From the NCBI GenBank assembly GCA_020635495.1, contig JACJZQ010000001.1:248001-312000 (forward strand): a DNA stretch of 64,000 nucleotides, read 5' to 3'. Of the stretch, positions 9,708 through 17,692 are shown piece by piece; position 1 is the first letter of the stretch, and every line of letters starts with the position of its first letter. Below the pieces are notes generated by a model. That model had not been told where the DNA came from. It made no database searches and saw only the letters and a program-made list of their open reading frames with translations. Both the position numbers and the translations under genes were made by a program. Source of the stretch: Flavobacteriales bacterium. GTDB taxonomy: Bacteria > Bacteroidota > Bacteroidia > UBA10329.

Positions 9708-10370
9708 CTACGTTATCTCAAGTTTTATGGACTCTGTGAACTCGGCAGGAACTGTATTATAACGTTTTTGAATGAATTCAATGAGTTCGGGTGAATCTGA
9801 CCGATTATCCATAGAGATAATCATATTTCCAAAATCTGGATTTTGAAAGTAGCCCAACACTGTTTCGTGGAACCTTAACAAACACTCTACTGATTGCTCA
9901 CCAAATGTTTGGAAAAGGTAGTAATCATCAAACTCTTTGAAAGGAAACAAACCTAACATTTTATTGATTTTAATTGCTCGTTCATTATGTTTTAAAACTT
10001 TGGAAGCAATTTGAGTCTCTTGTAAGAGTCTTAATCCAAAGTTTGCAATACATAGACAAAACAATGGAATCTTTGGTGAGTTTTCATATTCTGGTTCGCC
10101 AACGAAAACTCCAGTTTCGGTAAAGCCATTCTCCATGGAACCAAGCCTAAGGTCAACAACCCCAATTGGTCTTGACTGATCCATCATCAGAAAATAGTAG
10201 TTAGAAATGTTGTCAATATTATTGAACCAAGCCTTCTGTTGGTCAACTGAAATGTGCTTCCGGTGAATGAAATTCAATCTTACCCTGTCTGAATTTCTCC
10301 AACTGCGAATCAGCTCAATATCTGATAAGGCAACGCGCCTCAATAGTACGTCAAATTGCGAAACCGTCAT
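9708..10370 (-). CDS. GNAT-family acetyltransferase, RimJ/PseH-like
   Basis: 220 residues. The start resembles PseH/RimJ-type GNATs (LRRVALSDIELIRSWRNSDRVR, then SVDQQKAWF), with a central strand PIGVVDLRLG and a later helix where these enzymes have KHNERAIKINKMLGF-like sequence (seen here as KHNERAIKINKMLGL). PseH acetylates UDP-amino-sugars; a comparable use on an amino sugar or an acyl-amine made by this cluster is an inference. The start codon overlaps the stop of the upstream GT2 gene by one base (TAATG arrangement), so they are translationally coupled. It is the last gene of the minus-strand operon that starts at 15813. Confidence 0.82.
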   Translation of the reverse strand: MTVSQFDVLLRRVALSDIELIRSWRNSDRVRLNFIHRKHISVDQQKAWFNNIDNISNYYFLMMDQSRPIGVVDLRLGSMENGFTETGVFVGEPEYENSPKIPLFCLCIANFGLRLLQETQIASKVLKHNERAIKINKMLGLFPFKEFDDYYLFQTFGEQSVECLLRFHETVLGYFQNPDFGNMIISMDNRSDSPELIEFIQKRYNTVPAEFTESIKLEIT

Positions 10371-11284
10371 TACAAGATTGTTGAAACTCCATCCTTCACT
10401 GTTACAGGTAAATCTTTTTTAAAATCCATCACTAGTCTCCGATAAAACAAAAAATAAGCAATGGTAGCCGCACAACTTAGAAGCACAGGTAGCCATAGTG
10501 AATTTGAACCTGTTAGAGGAAAAATCTGAAACAACACTAAGAGTAAGGAGAACCAAAACATGGCAAAAAATAGTGTTACTGAAAGTTGCGATACAGACCC
10601 ATTTACATGTATCAGAAGAACAAGAATCTTAATCTTATCCAATACGGAATATCCAGATGGTTTAAGGAAACGGAAATCACCACCAACCAAAGCCACGTAT
10701 TCATATTTAAGATTGAGGTGATAAAATTTAATGTCAAAGAAAACAGAGTCGAACAGTCTGAGATCGATTCTGGAAAGCACAGTAGCTTTGATCAACCGAA
10801 TACTCGAACCGGTCCTGTCAGGTTTGTATTCTCCATTGCACAAAAGCCTCATCAACAGGCCTAGGAAAGTAGCTCGAATATTGTGACTGACCGTTGCTCT
10901 TACACCATAGACAATATCGCAGTTGGAAGCGCTCATTTTATTGAACAGCCTTGGAAGTAAGGCGGGTTCATCCAAGACGTCATCATCCAATGTGACTATG
11001 AATTCACCGTTAGAATAAAATAGCCCAATCTGAACTGCTACGGTTTGTCCAAAATTCTTTTTGAGCCTTATGAGGCGGATTTCAGAAAAGTTTTTTTTGT
11101 ACGATAATAGTTGGTTCCAACAGGATTCGTCTCCACCTGAGTCATCCACAAGAATCAACTCCCATTTTTCTAATCCCAACTGAGTCAGTTGCGACCTTAT
11201 GCTTGCTCTGATCTTTCCAATGTTCTTGTATCGCTTGTAAACAGGGATACACACGGAAACCATTGGAGAACCCATAGAATTCAT
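10370..11284 (-). CDS. Glycosyltransferase family 2 with C-terminal membrane helices
   Basis: 304 residues. The GT-A fold starts at MVSVCIPVYKRYKNIGKI; VDDSGGDESCW and LDDDVLDEPALLP are the nucleotide- and metal-binding segments. The C-terminal third holds two strong hydrophobic helices (about residues 220-280), again like polyprenyl-phosphate glycosyltransferases. It lies 5 bases after the SDR gene and overlaps the following acetyltransferase by one base. Its organisation is the mirror image of the GT2 plus GNAT pair at 8028-9707, which it meets tail to tail through the acetyltransferases. Sugar and acceptor are unknown. Confidence 0.9.
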   Translation of the reverse strand: MNSMGSPMVSVCIPVYKRYKNIGKIRASIRSQLTQLGLEKWELILVDDSGGDESCWNQLLSYKKNFSEIRLIRLKKNFGQTVAVQIGLFYSNGEFIVTLDDDVLDEPALLPRLFNKMSASNCDIVYGVRATVSHNIRATFLGLLMRLLCNGEYKPDRTGSSIRLIKATVLSRIDLRLFDSVFFDIKFYHLNLKYEYVALVGGDFRFLKPSGYSVLDKIKILVLLIHVNGSVSQLSVTLFFAMFWFSLLLVLFQIFPLTGSNSLWLPVLLSCAATIAYFLFYRRLVMDFKKDLPVTVKDGVSTIL

Positions 11285-11289
11285 GTAAC

Positions 11290-12051
11290 CTACTTGAAAG
11301 CCGAGATAGATAAACCACCATCAAGTTCGTATCGCATTCCGGTTATCCATTTAGCGGCATCAGACAGCAGGTAGCAGCAAAGGTTGGCAACATCTTTTGG
11401 GTTTCCAGGCCCTAATGGAAGTCGCTCCAAGTGCTTGTTCATGTTGGACTCTGAAATATTATCGCGAACCCGCTCAAAGAGTGCTGTCTCAACCATTGCT
11501 GGGGCTACAACGTTTGACCGGATTTTTTTATCGGCCAACTCCATGGCGAGGGTTTTACTGAACATTTCAAGCGCAGCCTTTGAGCCGCTGTAGTCGGATC
11601 CGCCAAAGAACGGGTACCTAGATGCAAGTGATGAAATGAACACTAATGAGCAACCCGGATTGATTTTTTTCTTTCGTACCAAAAGACTAGTCAGGTGAAC
11701 GGCCGCCAAGTAGTTGATTTTGAAAGTTTGCTCGGCCAGGTGCACGTCAAAGAACCGAATCGGGTTAAACTGAACGATTCCAGCAGAATACACCAATCCG
11801 TCTAACGGAGGAACAGTATTGCTCAACTCTTCAAGTTGGACTGATTCTGACAGGTCTGCCGGTATGACTGAATGTTTTTCAGAGCCGCCTTCACACCTTT
11901 TGAGCACGATGTTCAATCTTTCGTAATTGCGCCCAGAAACTATAGCCGTTCCTCCTAAACCTGCTATTTGAACACATACTTGAGCCCCTATTCCAGAAGA
12001 CCCGCCCAGTACCAGAATTCGTTTTCCTTTGAGGTTCAACTCGTCAATCAT
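11290..12051 (-). CDS. Short-chain dehydrogenase/reductase, FabG-like
   Basis: 253 residues, the normal length of classical SDRs. NAD(P) binding is shown by GGSSGIG (residues 16-22) and the catalytic tetrad by Asn113, Ser141, Tyr154 and Lys158 (SDYSGSK). The C-terminal part VAPAMVETALF and YELDGGLS is typical of FabG-type 3-oxoacyl-ACP reductases. Because it overlaps the ketoacyl synthase gene by four bases and follows an acyl carrier protein gene, reduction of the beta-keto group made by that synthase is the likely reaction (inference). Confidence 0.93.
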   Translation of the reverse strand: MIDELNLKGKRILVLGGSSGIGAQVCVQIAGLGGTAIVSGRNYERLNIVLKRCEGGSEKHSVIPADLSESVQLEELSNTVPPLDGLVYSAGIVQFNPIRFFDVHLAEQTFKINYLAAVHLTSLLVRKKKINPGCSLVFISSLASRYPFFGGSDYSGSKAALEMFSKTLAMELADKKIRSNVVAPAMVETALFERVRDNISESNMNKHLERLPLGPGNPKDVANLCCYLLSDAAKWITGMRYELDGGLSISAFK

Positions 12052-13100
12052 TCAGCTTCGATCAATTTTGTATGATCTAGTTTTAGTGAGGGAATGTACG
12101 TAGAGGCCCATGACAACCCCACTCCAAACCCTGAAATTACAACGTTAGATGGTTTTTGGGTTAGCACGTTGCCTTTTGTAACCATGGTCAAGGGTATTGA
12201 CGCAGAACTTGTATTGCCAAAGTCCCTGATGCTACTGGGAACTTTGGTTTTTTCAACTTTCAGTTGATGGCAAAGAAGTTGATTGATCAATCCATTGGCC
12301 TGGTGCAGAAATACCTGATCTATTTCAGAGAGATCTACAGAGCTGTATTTCAGCAGTGCATGGATGTCTTTGACCACCTCGGAAGTAGCAAACTCGAATA
12401 TTTTCATACCGTCCAGAGCTACATGAAGTTGGTTACGCGTATTGCCAGAATGGTCAGTCTCTATGAAAGACTCCGGAGTAACGGGAATCCTCGCACCTCC
12501 TGCGGGACAGATTATTGCATCAAACCCACTACCATCACTGTTCAGGCTGGAAGTTATACGAGGGGCATTAGAATCATATTGCAAAGCAGTAGCACTTACA
12601 GCATCTCCGAAGAGTGGAAATGTGGAGGCATCATTGTAATTCAGTAGATGGGAGTTAATGTCACCAGCAATGAGGATAGCCTTTTCAATTGTCCCTTTTC
12701 CCATCATGGAGCCAACAATTTGGATTCCGTAAGGATAACCGGAACATCCCAACGGAACATCAAAGCTTGCCGTAGTTTTTTTAAGCCCAAGCCTATCTTG
12801 TAATATCGGTGCTGTGCAAGGTACTGTGTAATCTCTCATTTGAGAAACGAAGACCAAGAGGTCGACCTCATCCTCCCGCCATTGCAAACCATGTAATAGA
12901 TCCTTTACTGCCAATACGGCAAAGTCGGATGTTATCCTACCTGGCCTTGCGTGGCGCTTTCGTTCTATCCCAGTTAGTTTAATGAGCTTTTTAAGTTCTT
13001 GCGGCTCTAGCCGCTGATACTTTGAAAGTTCAAAAACATCAGAAGGAACAACCGTTGTTATGCCTTTTAACGAGATGTTATTCAAACAAGAAAAAGCCAT
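12048..13100 (-). CDS. 3-oxoacyl-ACP synthase III (FabH/KAS III) family protein
   Basis: 350 residues, a thiolase-fold condensing enzyme. The Cys-His-Asn triad is visible as Cys119 (VPLGCSGYPYG), His266 (FLHQANG) and Asn296 (FGNTSSAS). GFGVGLSWAS near the C-terminus is the family glycine motif. KAS III enzymes start acyl chains from acyl-CoA and malonyl-ACP; relatives in natural-product loci instead transfer acyl groups. It overlaps the acyl carrier protein gene by one base and the SDR gene by four, so this is a dedicated chain-building unit rather than the housekeeping fabH. Confidence 0.92.
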   Translation of the reverse strand: MAFSCLNNISLKGITTVVPSDVFELSKYQRLEPQELKKLIKLTGIERKRHARPGRITSDFAVLAVKDLLHGLQWREDEVDLLVFVSQMRDYTVPCTAPILQDRLGLKKTTASFDVPLGCSGYPYGIQIVGSMMGKGTIEKAILIAGDINSHLLNYNDASTFPLFGDAVSATALQYDSNAPRITSSLNSDGSGFDAIICPAGGARIPVTPESFIETDHSGNTRNQLHVALDGMKIFEFATSEVVKDIHALLKYSSVDLSEIDQVFLHQANGLINQLLCHQLKVEKTKVPSSIRDFGNTSSASIPLTMVTKGNVLTQKPSNVVISGFGVGLSWASTYIPSLKLDHTKLIEAE

Positions 13101-13333
13101 TACGATTTGCTTTGTAAAAGCTTGTAAAGATCATTTGGTGTTTCTACTGATTGTAGTTCGCTGCCTTTGACCTCCAGATCGTACTCCATTCTTATGAAAG
13201 CAATGATCAAAAGGGAGTTCATGGAATTCCAAGCCATATACTCTGAGAAATTTGAATCCGGCTTCAATCTTCCTTCAGGCAATTCTTCAAATTCCGTTTC
13301 AAGTCTACTTATAAGTTTTTCGATTGACTCCAT
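13100..13333 (-). CDS. Acyl carrier protein (dedicated, non-housekeeping)
   Basis: 77 residues, the standard ACP length. The 4'-phosphopantetheine attachment serine is Ser37 in AWNSMNSLLII; the usual Asp of the DSL motif is replaced by Asn, and Leu by Met, which are variants found in cluster-specific ACPs. The helix-loop organisation before and after (EGRLKPDSNFSEY and VETPNDLYKLLQ) fits a four-helix ACP. It sits between the beta-hydroxylase and the ketoacyl synthase with a gap of 6 bases and an overlap of one base, so it is the carrier on which the acyl chain of this pathway is built or modified. Confidence 0.87.
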   Translation of the reverse strand: MESIEKLISRLETEFEELPEGRLKPDSNFSEYMAWNSMNSLLIIAFIRMEYDLEVKGSELQSVETPNDLYKLLQSKS

Positions 13334-13339
13334 GGTTGC

Positions 13340-14089
13340 TCACGGTTTTAAAAAGATAAAAGAAAACGGATAAAGTGTAATACCCCCTATCCACTGTAAT
13401 ACGGTGGTTGTTTTTTTTCCCTTCAGATAATCGGCAGCCTGCTTAACACCTAATACAGTAAGCATTTTGTACAACGCATAGCTAAAGATCATAATGCAGC
13501 AAATAAGTCTTTTTCTACCCATAAATTCTGGCCTAACAACATCCAATATCAATACCACGCGGTCTTCATCAGTTCTATTCCACGCTTCATGCTGGTGTGC
13601 GTCCAAGAAAGCCAATGCCTCACCAACTTTCCAATTTCTGATTTCATTTCCGACTTTAATTCCACACTCTTCGGGGCTTATCGAAGGAACAATTAGTCCT
13701 AGATGAATCCTCAACGTAGCATTTATAGGACCACAGTGTGGCAGTATATGAGAATTTGGCTTCAGCCTGCTAAAATACGCGGTTACAATTCCAGGAATCT
13801 TGTAAATGTGTTCAGTTAACTGAGAAAAAGCCTCAACATTAGATTGGTTTTCCATTCCATATGAGAGCAGGCTTATCGTTGACCAAGATGAGGGCGGAAA
13901 TTGAATTTCGTCTTGGAAGTAATCAAGATATCGATCAGATTGTGGGCCGAACAAGGCACCTACCTCAGGTTCAATCGAGTGATAATACTCGATAAATGCT
14001 GGCAGCCACTTGAAATTGGAAGGTTCGTAGAACCATGGCTCGTCTCCTGAATAGACTTCGTCAATTTTATTAAGCCAAATTTTGGCCAT
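13340..14089 (-). CDS. Aspartyl/asparaginyl beta-hydroxylase-like Fe(II)/2-oxoglutarate oxygenase (copy 2)
   Basis: 249 residues. Metal ligands are His118 (LPHCGPINATLRIHLGL) and His167 (AHQHEAWN); the Arg in DRVVLILDVVRPE would bind 2-oxoglutarate. The wording around the first His (HCGPxN...R.HLGL) matches the AspH family more closely than copy 1. A hydrophobic C-terminal tail (about residues 195-249) suggests membrane attachment. It lies inside the acyl operon, 6 bases before the ACP gene and 11 after the ligase gene, which favours hydroxylation of the acyl or aminoacyl product of this pathway rather than of a housekeeping protein (inference). Confidence 0.87.
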   Translation of the reverse strand: MAKIWLNKIDEVYSGDEPWFYEPSNFKWLPAFIEYYHSIEPEVGALFGPQSDRYLDYFQDEIQFPPSSWSTISLLSYGMENQSNVEAFSQLTEHIYKIPGIVTAYFSRLKPNSHILPHCGPINATLRIHLGLIVPSISPEECGIKVGNEIRNWKVGEALAFLDAHQHEAWNRTDEDRVVLILDVVRPEFMGRKRLICCIMIFSYALYKMLTVLGVKQAADYLKGKKTTTVLQWIGGITLYPFSFIFLKP

Positions 14090-14100
14090 GAATCCCGAAA

Positions 14101-15813
14101 TTATAAATTGATAATGGTTCGATATTTCTCTCTTATTATATGCCGCTTGATTTTCATTGTCGGGGTTAATTCTCCTGTATCAGGACTCCAATTATCGGCA
14201 ACCAGATCAAAGTCAATCACCCTTTGTAAACTGTGCACTTTACTATTGTAAATGATATTGATGTCCTCTTTTATTAGGTCCCTGGTCTTTTCAGTCCCGT
14301 GAATGTTGAGGAAATAATCATTAGGAACGATCAGTGCAGAAAGACATCCCTTATTACTGTAAACGAAAATGTTGGAAATGAATTGAGACCTTACCAGGAT
14401 GGTCTCAATATGTTCTGGAGACACGTACTCTCCAGATGGAAGTTTAAACATATGCCTCAACCTACCAACAATCTTAAGACCATTGTTTTTGGTTATTTCG
14501 CATACATCACCGGTATGAAACCACCCATCCTTGTCTATAACCTTCGCGGTGAGGTCAGGATTCTTGTAATACTCCTTCATGCACTGCTCTGACTTAAGGA
14601 GCAACTCACCGTCCGTTGCTAGTTTTGCTTCAATACCGTCAAGTAAGGTGCCGGTTTCATTGTAGTTTGGGAGTTCCTCAAGTCGTTGGTAAGCCACTCC
14701 TGCAATTTCCGATAATCCATAGCAACAGAGTATTGGTATTCCGATGCTGTAATAAAACTGACCAACGTGAGTGGGTAATGGAGCCCCGGCACAAGAAACA
14801 AGTTTTATAGATCCACCTAGCACCCCTCTCCAATTGCTGAAAAATGACTTTTCAAGCGTAGAATGCTTTTCTGTCTCTCTAAATTGTTCAGCCTCAGAGG
14901 GAGATTGATTTTGAGCAAACTCCATCGCAGCCAGATAGTCAGGCTGATGTGGTGTCTTAACCATCTTTGCGTTTATTCGAATAACCTCCAGAACTTTTTC
15001 TAAAAACATTGGTACGGTAGTGAACATTACGGGCTTCACCTCTTGGGCATTGGACACCATATCTTGAGGGCTTTCTGCAAAATGAACATGCAGGCCGCAA
15101 GTCAGGTAAAAGTAATGGTGGGCACGTTCATAAGCGTGGCATGAAGGTAAATAGCTTAGCACCTTTTCCCCAGGCTGAAGGCCGAAAATAGAATGACAAT
15201 TTTTTATCGTCATGGAATAGCTCCTGTGGTCAAGAACAGCGCCATTAGGATGGTCACTGGTTCCTGAACTGTAAAAAATCATGGCCGAATCTTCGGGTTG
15301 CACATTGGCAATCCGTTTTTCTAAATTCTCTTGATCATTGCCATCTACATTCTCGTTCTCAAGAACACGATGAAGGGAAGAAAAAGCATCTGTTTTCTCC
15401 ATGCAGAAGTGGCCAGAAAGGGTGGATGTTGGATCATCCGAGATGGTTTTCACCAATTCTAAAAATCGATTTTCGCAAAAAGCAATCTTCGCATCACAGT
15501 GCCTGGTCAATTCCTCTATGAGTTCAGCTGAGTAGTTGGGAAAAAGTGCAACTGAAATGGCACCAATTTGTAGACATGCAAAATCAACAATGTTAAATTC
15601 TGGCCTGTTTTGCGATATGATGACAACCTTATCTCCCTTTTTAACACCAAGTCTTATCAATTCGATACTCAATCTATTGGCGTTGGATTTCAACTCTCCA
15701 TAGGTCATCGAGTGCCAAAAACCATTCTGTTTCCAGCTAAAAGCATAAAGATTGTTGTGCTTACTCGCAGAATCATTGAGAATTGCAGAAATTGTGTTGA
15801 ATTCTGTGATCAT
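14101..15813 (-). CDS. Long-chain acyl-CoA/acyl-ACP synthetase (AMP-binding, ANL superfamily)
   Basis: 570 residues. The adenylate-forming core is recognisable from YSSGTSDHPNGAVL (residues ~181-194, the P-loop A3), LSYLPSCHAYER (A4), CCYGLSEIAGVAY (A5), FHTGDVCEITKNNGLKIVGR (A7/A8) and the C-terminal Lys in TPTMKIKR (A10). The P-loop is unusual: the family has TGxPKG where this has SDHPNG, so the conserved Lys is Asn190. It would activate a fatty acid as acyl-AMP and load it on CoA or on the ACP encoded two genes downstream. It is the first gene of a seven-gene minus-strand operon ending at 9708. Confidence 0.9.
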   Translation of the reverse strand: MITEFNTISAILNDSASKHNNLYAFSWKQNGFWHSMTYGELKSNANRLSIELIRLGVKKGDKVVIISQNRPEFNIVDFACLQIGAISVALFPNYSAELIEELTRHCDAKIAFCENRFLELVKTISDDPTSTLSGHFCMEKTDAFSSLHRVLENENVDGNDQENLEKRIANVQPEDSAMIFYSSGTSDHPNGAVLDHRSYSMTIKNCHSIFGLQPGEKVLSYLPSCHAYERAHHYFYLTCGLHVHFAESPQDMVSNAQEVKPVMFTTVPMFLEKVLEVIRINAKMVKTPHQPDYLAAMEFAQNQSPSEAEQFRETEKHSTLEKSFFSNWRGVLGGSIKLVSCAGAPLPTHVGQFYYSIGIPILCCYGLSEIAGVAYQRLEELPNYNETGTLLDGIEAKLATDGELLLKSEQCMKEYYKNPDLTAKVIDKDGWFHTGDVCEITKNNGLKIVGRLRHMFKLPSGEYVSPEHIETILVRSQFISNIFVYSNKGCLSALIVPNDYFLNIHGTEKTRDLIKEDINIIYNSKVHSLQRVIDFDLVADNWSPDTGELTPTMKIKRHIIREKYRTIINL

Positions 15814-15837
15814 ATGTTAAACATAAAGGTTACAGAC

Positions 15838-15845
15838 TAGTTTTG
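15838..15845 (+). promoter_or_regulatory. Candidate Bacteroidota promoter -7 box
   Basis: TAGTTTTG matches TAnnTTTG exactly. A TTA at 15817-15819 could be a one-mismatch -33 element with an 18-base spacer. Transcription would begin close to the proposed TTG start at 15856, leaving almost no leader. This is a motif match only. Confidence 0.35.
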
Positions 15846-15855
15846 ATGAACTCCC

Positions 15856-17490
15856 TTGATTCGAGTTACATTGGAAATTTTGGAAAGGTACAAGTTATGG
15901 TACGGATTGATATTGCTATTTCTGGTCTGGTTGATTTACTGGCCAACCTTGCGGTACGGATACAATGTCGATGATTATCTGGTTGTTGAAAACAACCTTG
16001 CTGTTCAATCAGGAATGGATGGAATTCCTAAACTGCTGACCTCATACTATAAGGAGGTTGATGGAGAAAGGTTTGAGTGGCGACCTACAACAAAGATTAC
16101 CTACGCTGTAGAGTATGAAATGTTCGGAGAGAAGCCAGGCATTAGTCATGGAATTAATGTTGTTCTATATCTAACAGTTATTGCCACGATTTGGACGCTA
16201 CTAACTTCCAACCTTCCGGAAACGAGTCAGCAGCGAACGATATTTTTGGCACTTGTTTTATTCGCGGTTCACCCCCTGCACGTAGAGGTTGTTGCCAGCC
16301 TTAAGAACCGTGAGGTTTTGCTCTCATCACTTTTTGGACTCATCGCGTTGGTCTTAATGTTTCGGAAGAAGAGAGAATATTGGCCGGAGAACAAAGCTAG
16401 TATGACGATAGCGCTGGCATTTTTGTTCCTAAGCTTAATGACAAAGGTGTCGGGGATGGTGTTCTTTTTAATGGCCCCAATCCTAAACTATCTTTTTAAC
16501 CAAGGAGACCTCATTAAAACAGTAAAATTCTCATCATTACTGACCGTACCATTTGCGACTTATACGATTATTCTAATTCTATTTTTTCCTGATTCTTTCT
16601 CAAGGGCATATAAGCAGCCCTACTTTGAAAGTCATCTGTCTTATATCGAAAGCACGACTGAGTATTTTGCAACCGCCTTCTACACGGTATACTTCAACGC
16701 AAAGCAGCTATTACTAGGTAGCCCGCTGTCATTTTTCTACGGCTATGCCGAAATTGGTATTTACAGTTGGGAAGATGTGACCGTTTGGCTTGGGGTGGCC
16801 ATTATGATACTTGTTTTATTCAGTGCGCTAAAATCCAAGAAATGGCCAGTTAGAATTGCCGGGATTTTCGTTTTTCCGACCATGGTTCTCTTTTCCAACC
16901 TGTTGCTTCCCGTACCGGGAGGGGTGGCAGATAGAATTTTGTTTCTGCCCGTTCTTGGAGTTTCCATCGGTATTTGTCATTGGACCGGCATAATTGCCAA
17001 AAATTTACCAAAGACAGTCGAACGCTCTCTGTTTGGAGTCGTTTTACTTTTAATAATCGGATACTACACTCACCTTTCGATTGAACGGGTTGCTCTATGG
17101 AAAGATAGAATGACCCTAGTTGAGTCTGATCTTCAAAACTATCCTGAATCTGCTGTTGGACATTTAATGCTTGCTCAGACATATTTGGAAGAGTCTGATA
17201 AAAGTGGGCTTAAATCGGTTTCTGATATATGGCTAGAGAAATCAATTGTCGAATGGAAACGGTTCGTTTCCATTTACCCTCCAATGGGAAACTTTATTTA
17301 CTTCCAAATTGGCAGGATATACCAGTATCGATTAAATAATCCCCAAGCCGCACTCAAGTGCTACCAGTTCGCCATCAGTTCATGGAATCTTAACAATCAA
17401 TCACCCAATTTCAACAATGTTCTACCGACACATCGAATAGCTCCAATTCGAATTAGAAATCAAATCAACATGGTTTCTGAATTAGATTGA
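15856..17490 (+). CDS. GT-C-type integral membrane glycosyltransferase-like protein (TMTC/O-mannosyltransferase-like), paralogue 1
   Basis: 544 residues with about ten hydrophobic helices. After the first helix comes an acidic loop NVDDYLVVENN, in the position of the catalytic acidic residues of GT-C enzymes that use lipid-linked sugars; then HPLHVEVVASLKNREVLL, which recurs in the paralogue at 18872. The C-terminal ~120 residues (SAVGHLMLAQTYLEES, IYQYRLNNPQAALKCY) look like short TPR-type helices. The start is uncertain: TTG at 15856 gives the full first helix, and no ATG is in frame nearby. A role in transferring a sugar from a polyprenyl-phosphate carrier, possibly made by the GT2 enzymes nearby, is inferred. 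Confidence 0.78.
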   Translation: MIRVTLEILERYKLWYGLILLFLVWLIYWPTLRYGYNVDDYLVVENNLAVQSGMDGIPKLLTSYYKEVDGERFEWRPTTKITYAVEYEMFGEKPGISHGINVVLYLTVIATIWTLLTSNLPETSQQRTIFLALVLFAVHPLHVEVVASLKNREVLLSSLFGLIALVLMFRKKREYWPENKASMTIALAFLFLSLMTKVSGMVFFLMAPILNYLFNQGDLIKTVKFSSLLTVPFATYTIILILFFPDSFSRAYKQPYFESHLSYIESTTEYFATAFYTVYFNAKQLLLGSPLSFFYGYAEIGIYSWEDVTVWLGVAIMILVLFSALKSKKWPVRIAGIFVFPTMVLFSNLLLPVPGGVADRILFLPVLGVSIGICHWTGIIAKNLPKTVERSLFGVVLLLIIGYYTHLSIERVALWKDRMTLVESDLQNYPESAVGHLMLAQTYLEESDKSGLKSVSDIWLEKSIVEWKRFVSIYPPMGNFIYFQIGRIYQYRLNNPQAALKCYQFAISSWNLNNQSPNFNNVLPTHRIAPIRIRNQINMVSELD

Positions 17491-17692
17491 AAACCATGCA
17501 ATGATTAGTTATGGCAACGACCCGTGTTCGGGTGGAAGAAAATTAATTTTCCTGAATCATTGTGGTTACAAGATTGAACTTGGAATTGATGTGAATGCGT
17601 TTTAAAGCCACTCTGAATAAGATAAGGGTTGGTTAATTTCTAACTTTGATATCAATGTATCAGAAAGATTAGTTTAGTCGAAATTTTGTGAC
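17491..17692. other. 202-base intergenic region with palindrome and weak hairpin
   Basis: No reading frame of note. A weak hairpin ACCCG-TGTT-CGGGT lies at 17520-17533, and a perfect 14-base palindrome GAAAATTAATTTTC at 17538-17551 could bind a dimeric regulator. A TAnnTTTG match (TAACTTTG) is at 17641-17648, 45 bases before the next gene. Confidence 0.5.
17641..17648 (+). promoter_or_regulatory. Candidate Bacteroidota promoter -7 box
   Basis: TAACTTTG matches TAnnTTTG. No well-spaced TTG -33 element is visible, so the call rests on the -7 box and its distance (about 45 bases) from the ATG at 17693. Confidence 0.35.

Noticed and set aside
9708..15813. Flexirubin or aryl polyene pigment cluster
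   Set aside because: The KAS I/II pair, dehydratases and ammonia-lyase expected of those clusters are absent.
17520..17533. Rho-independent terminator after the gene ending at 17490
   Set aside because: Only a 5-base stem with no T-run.
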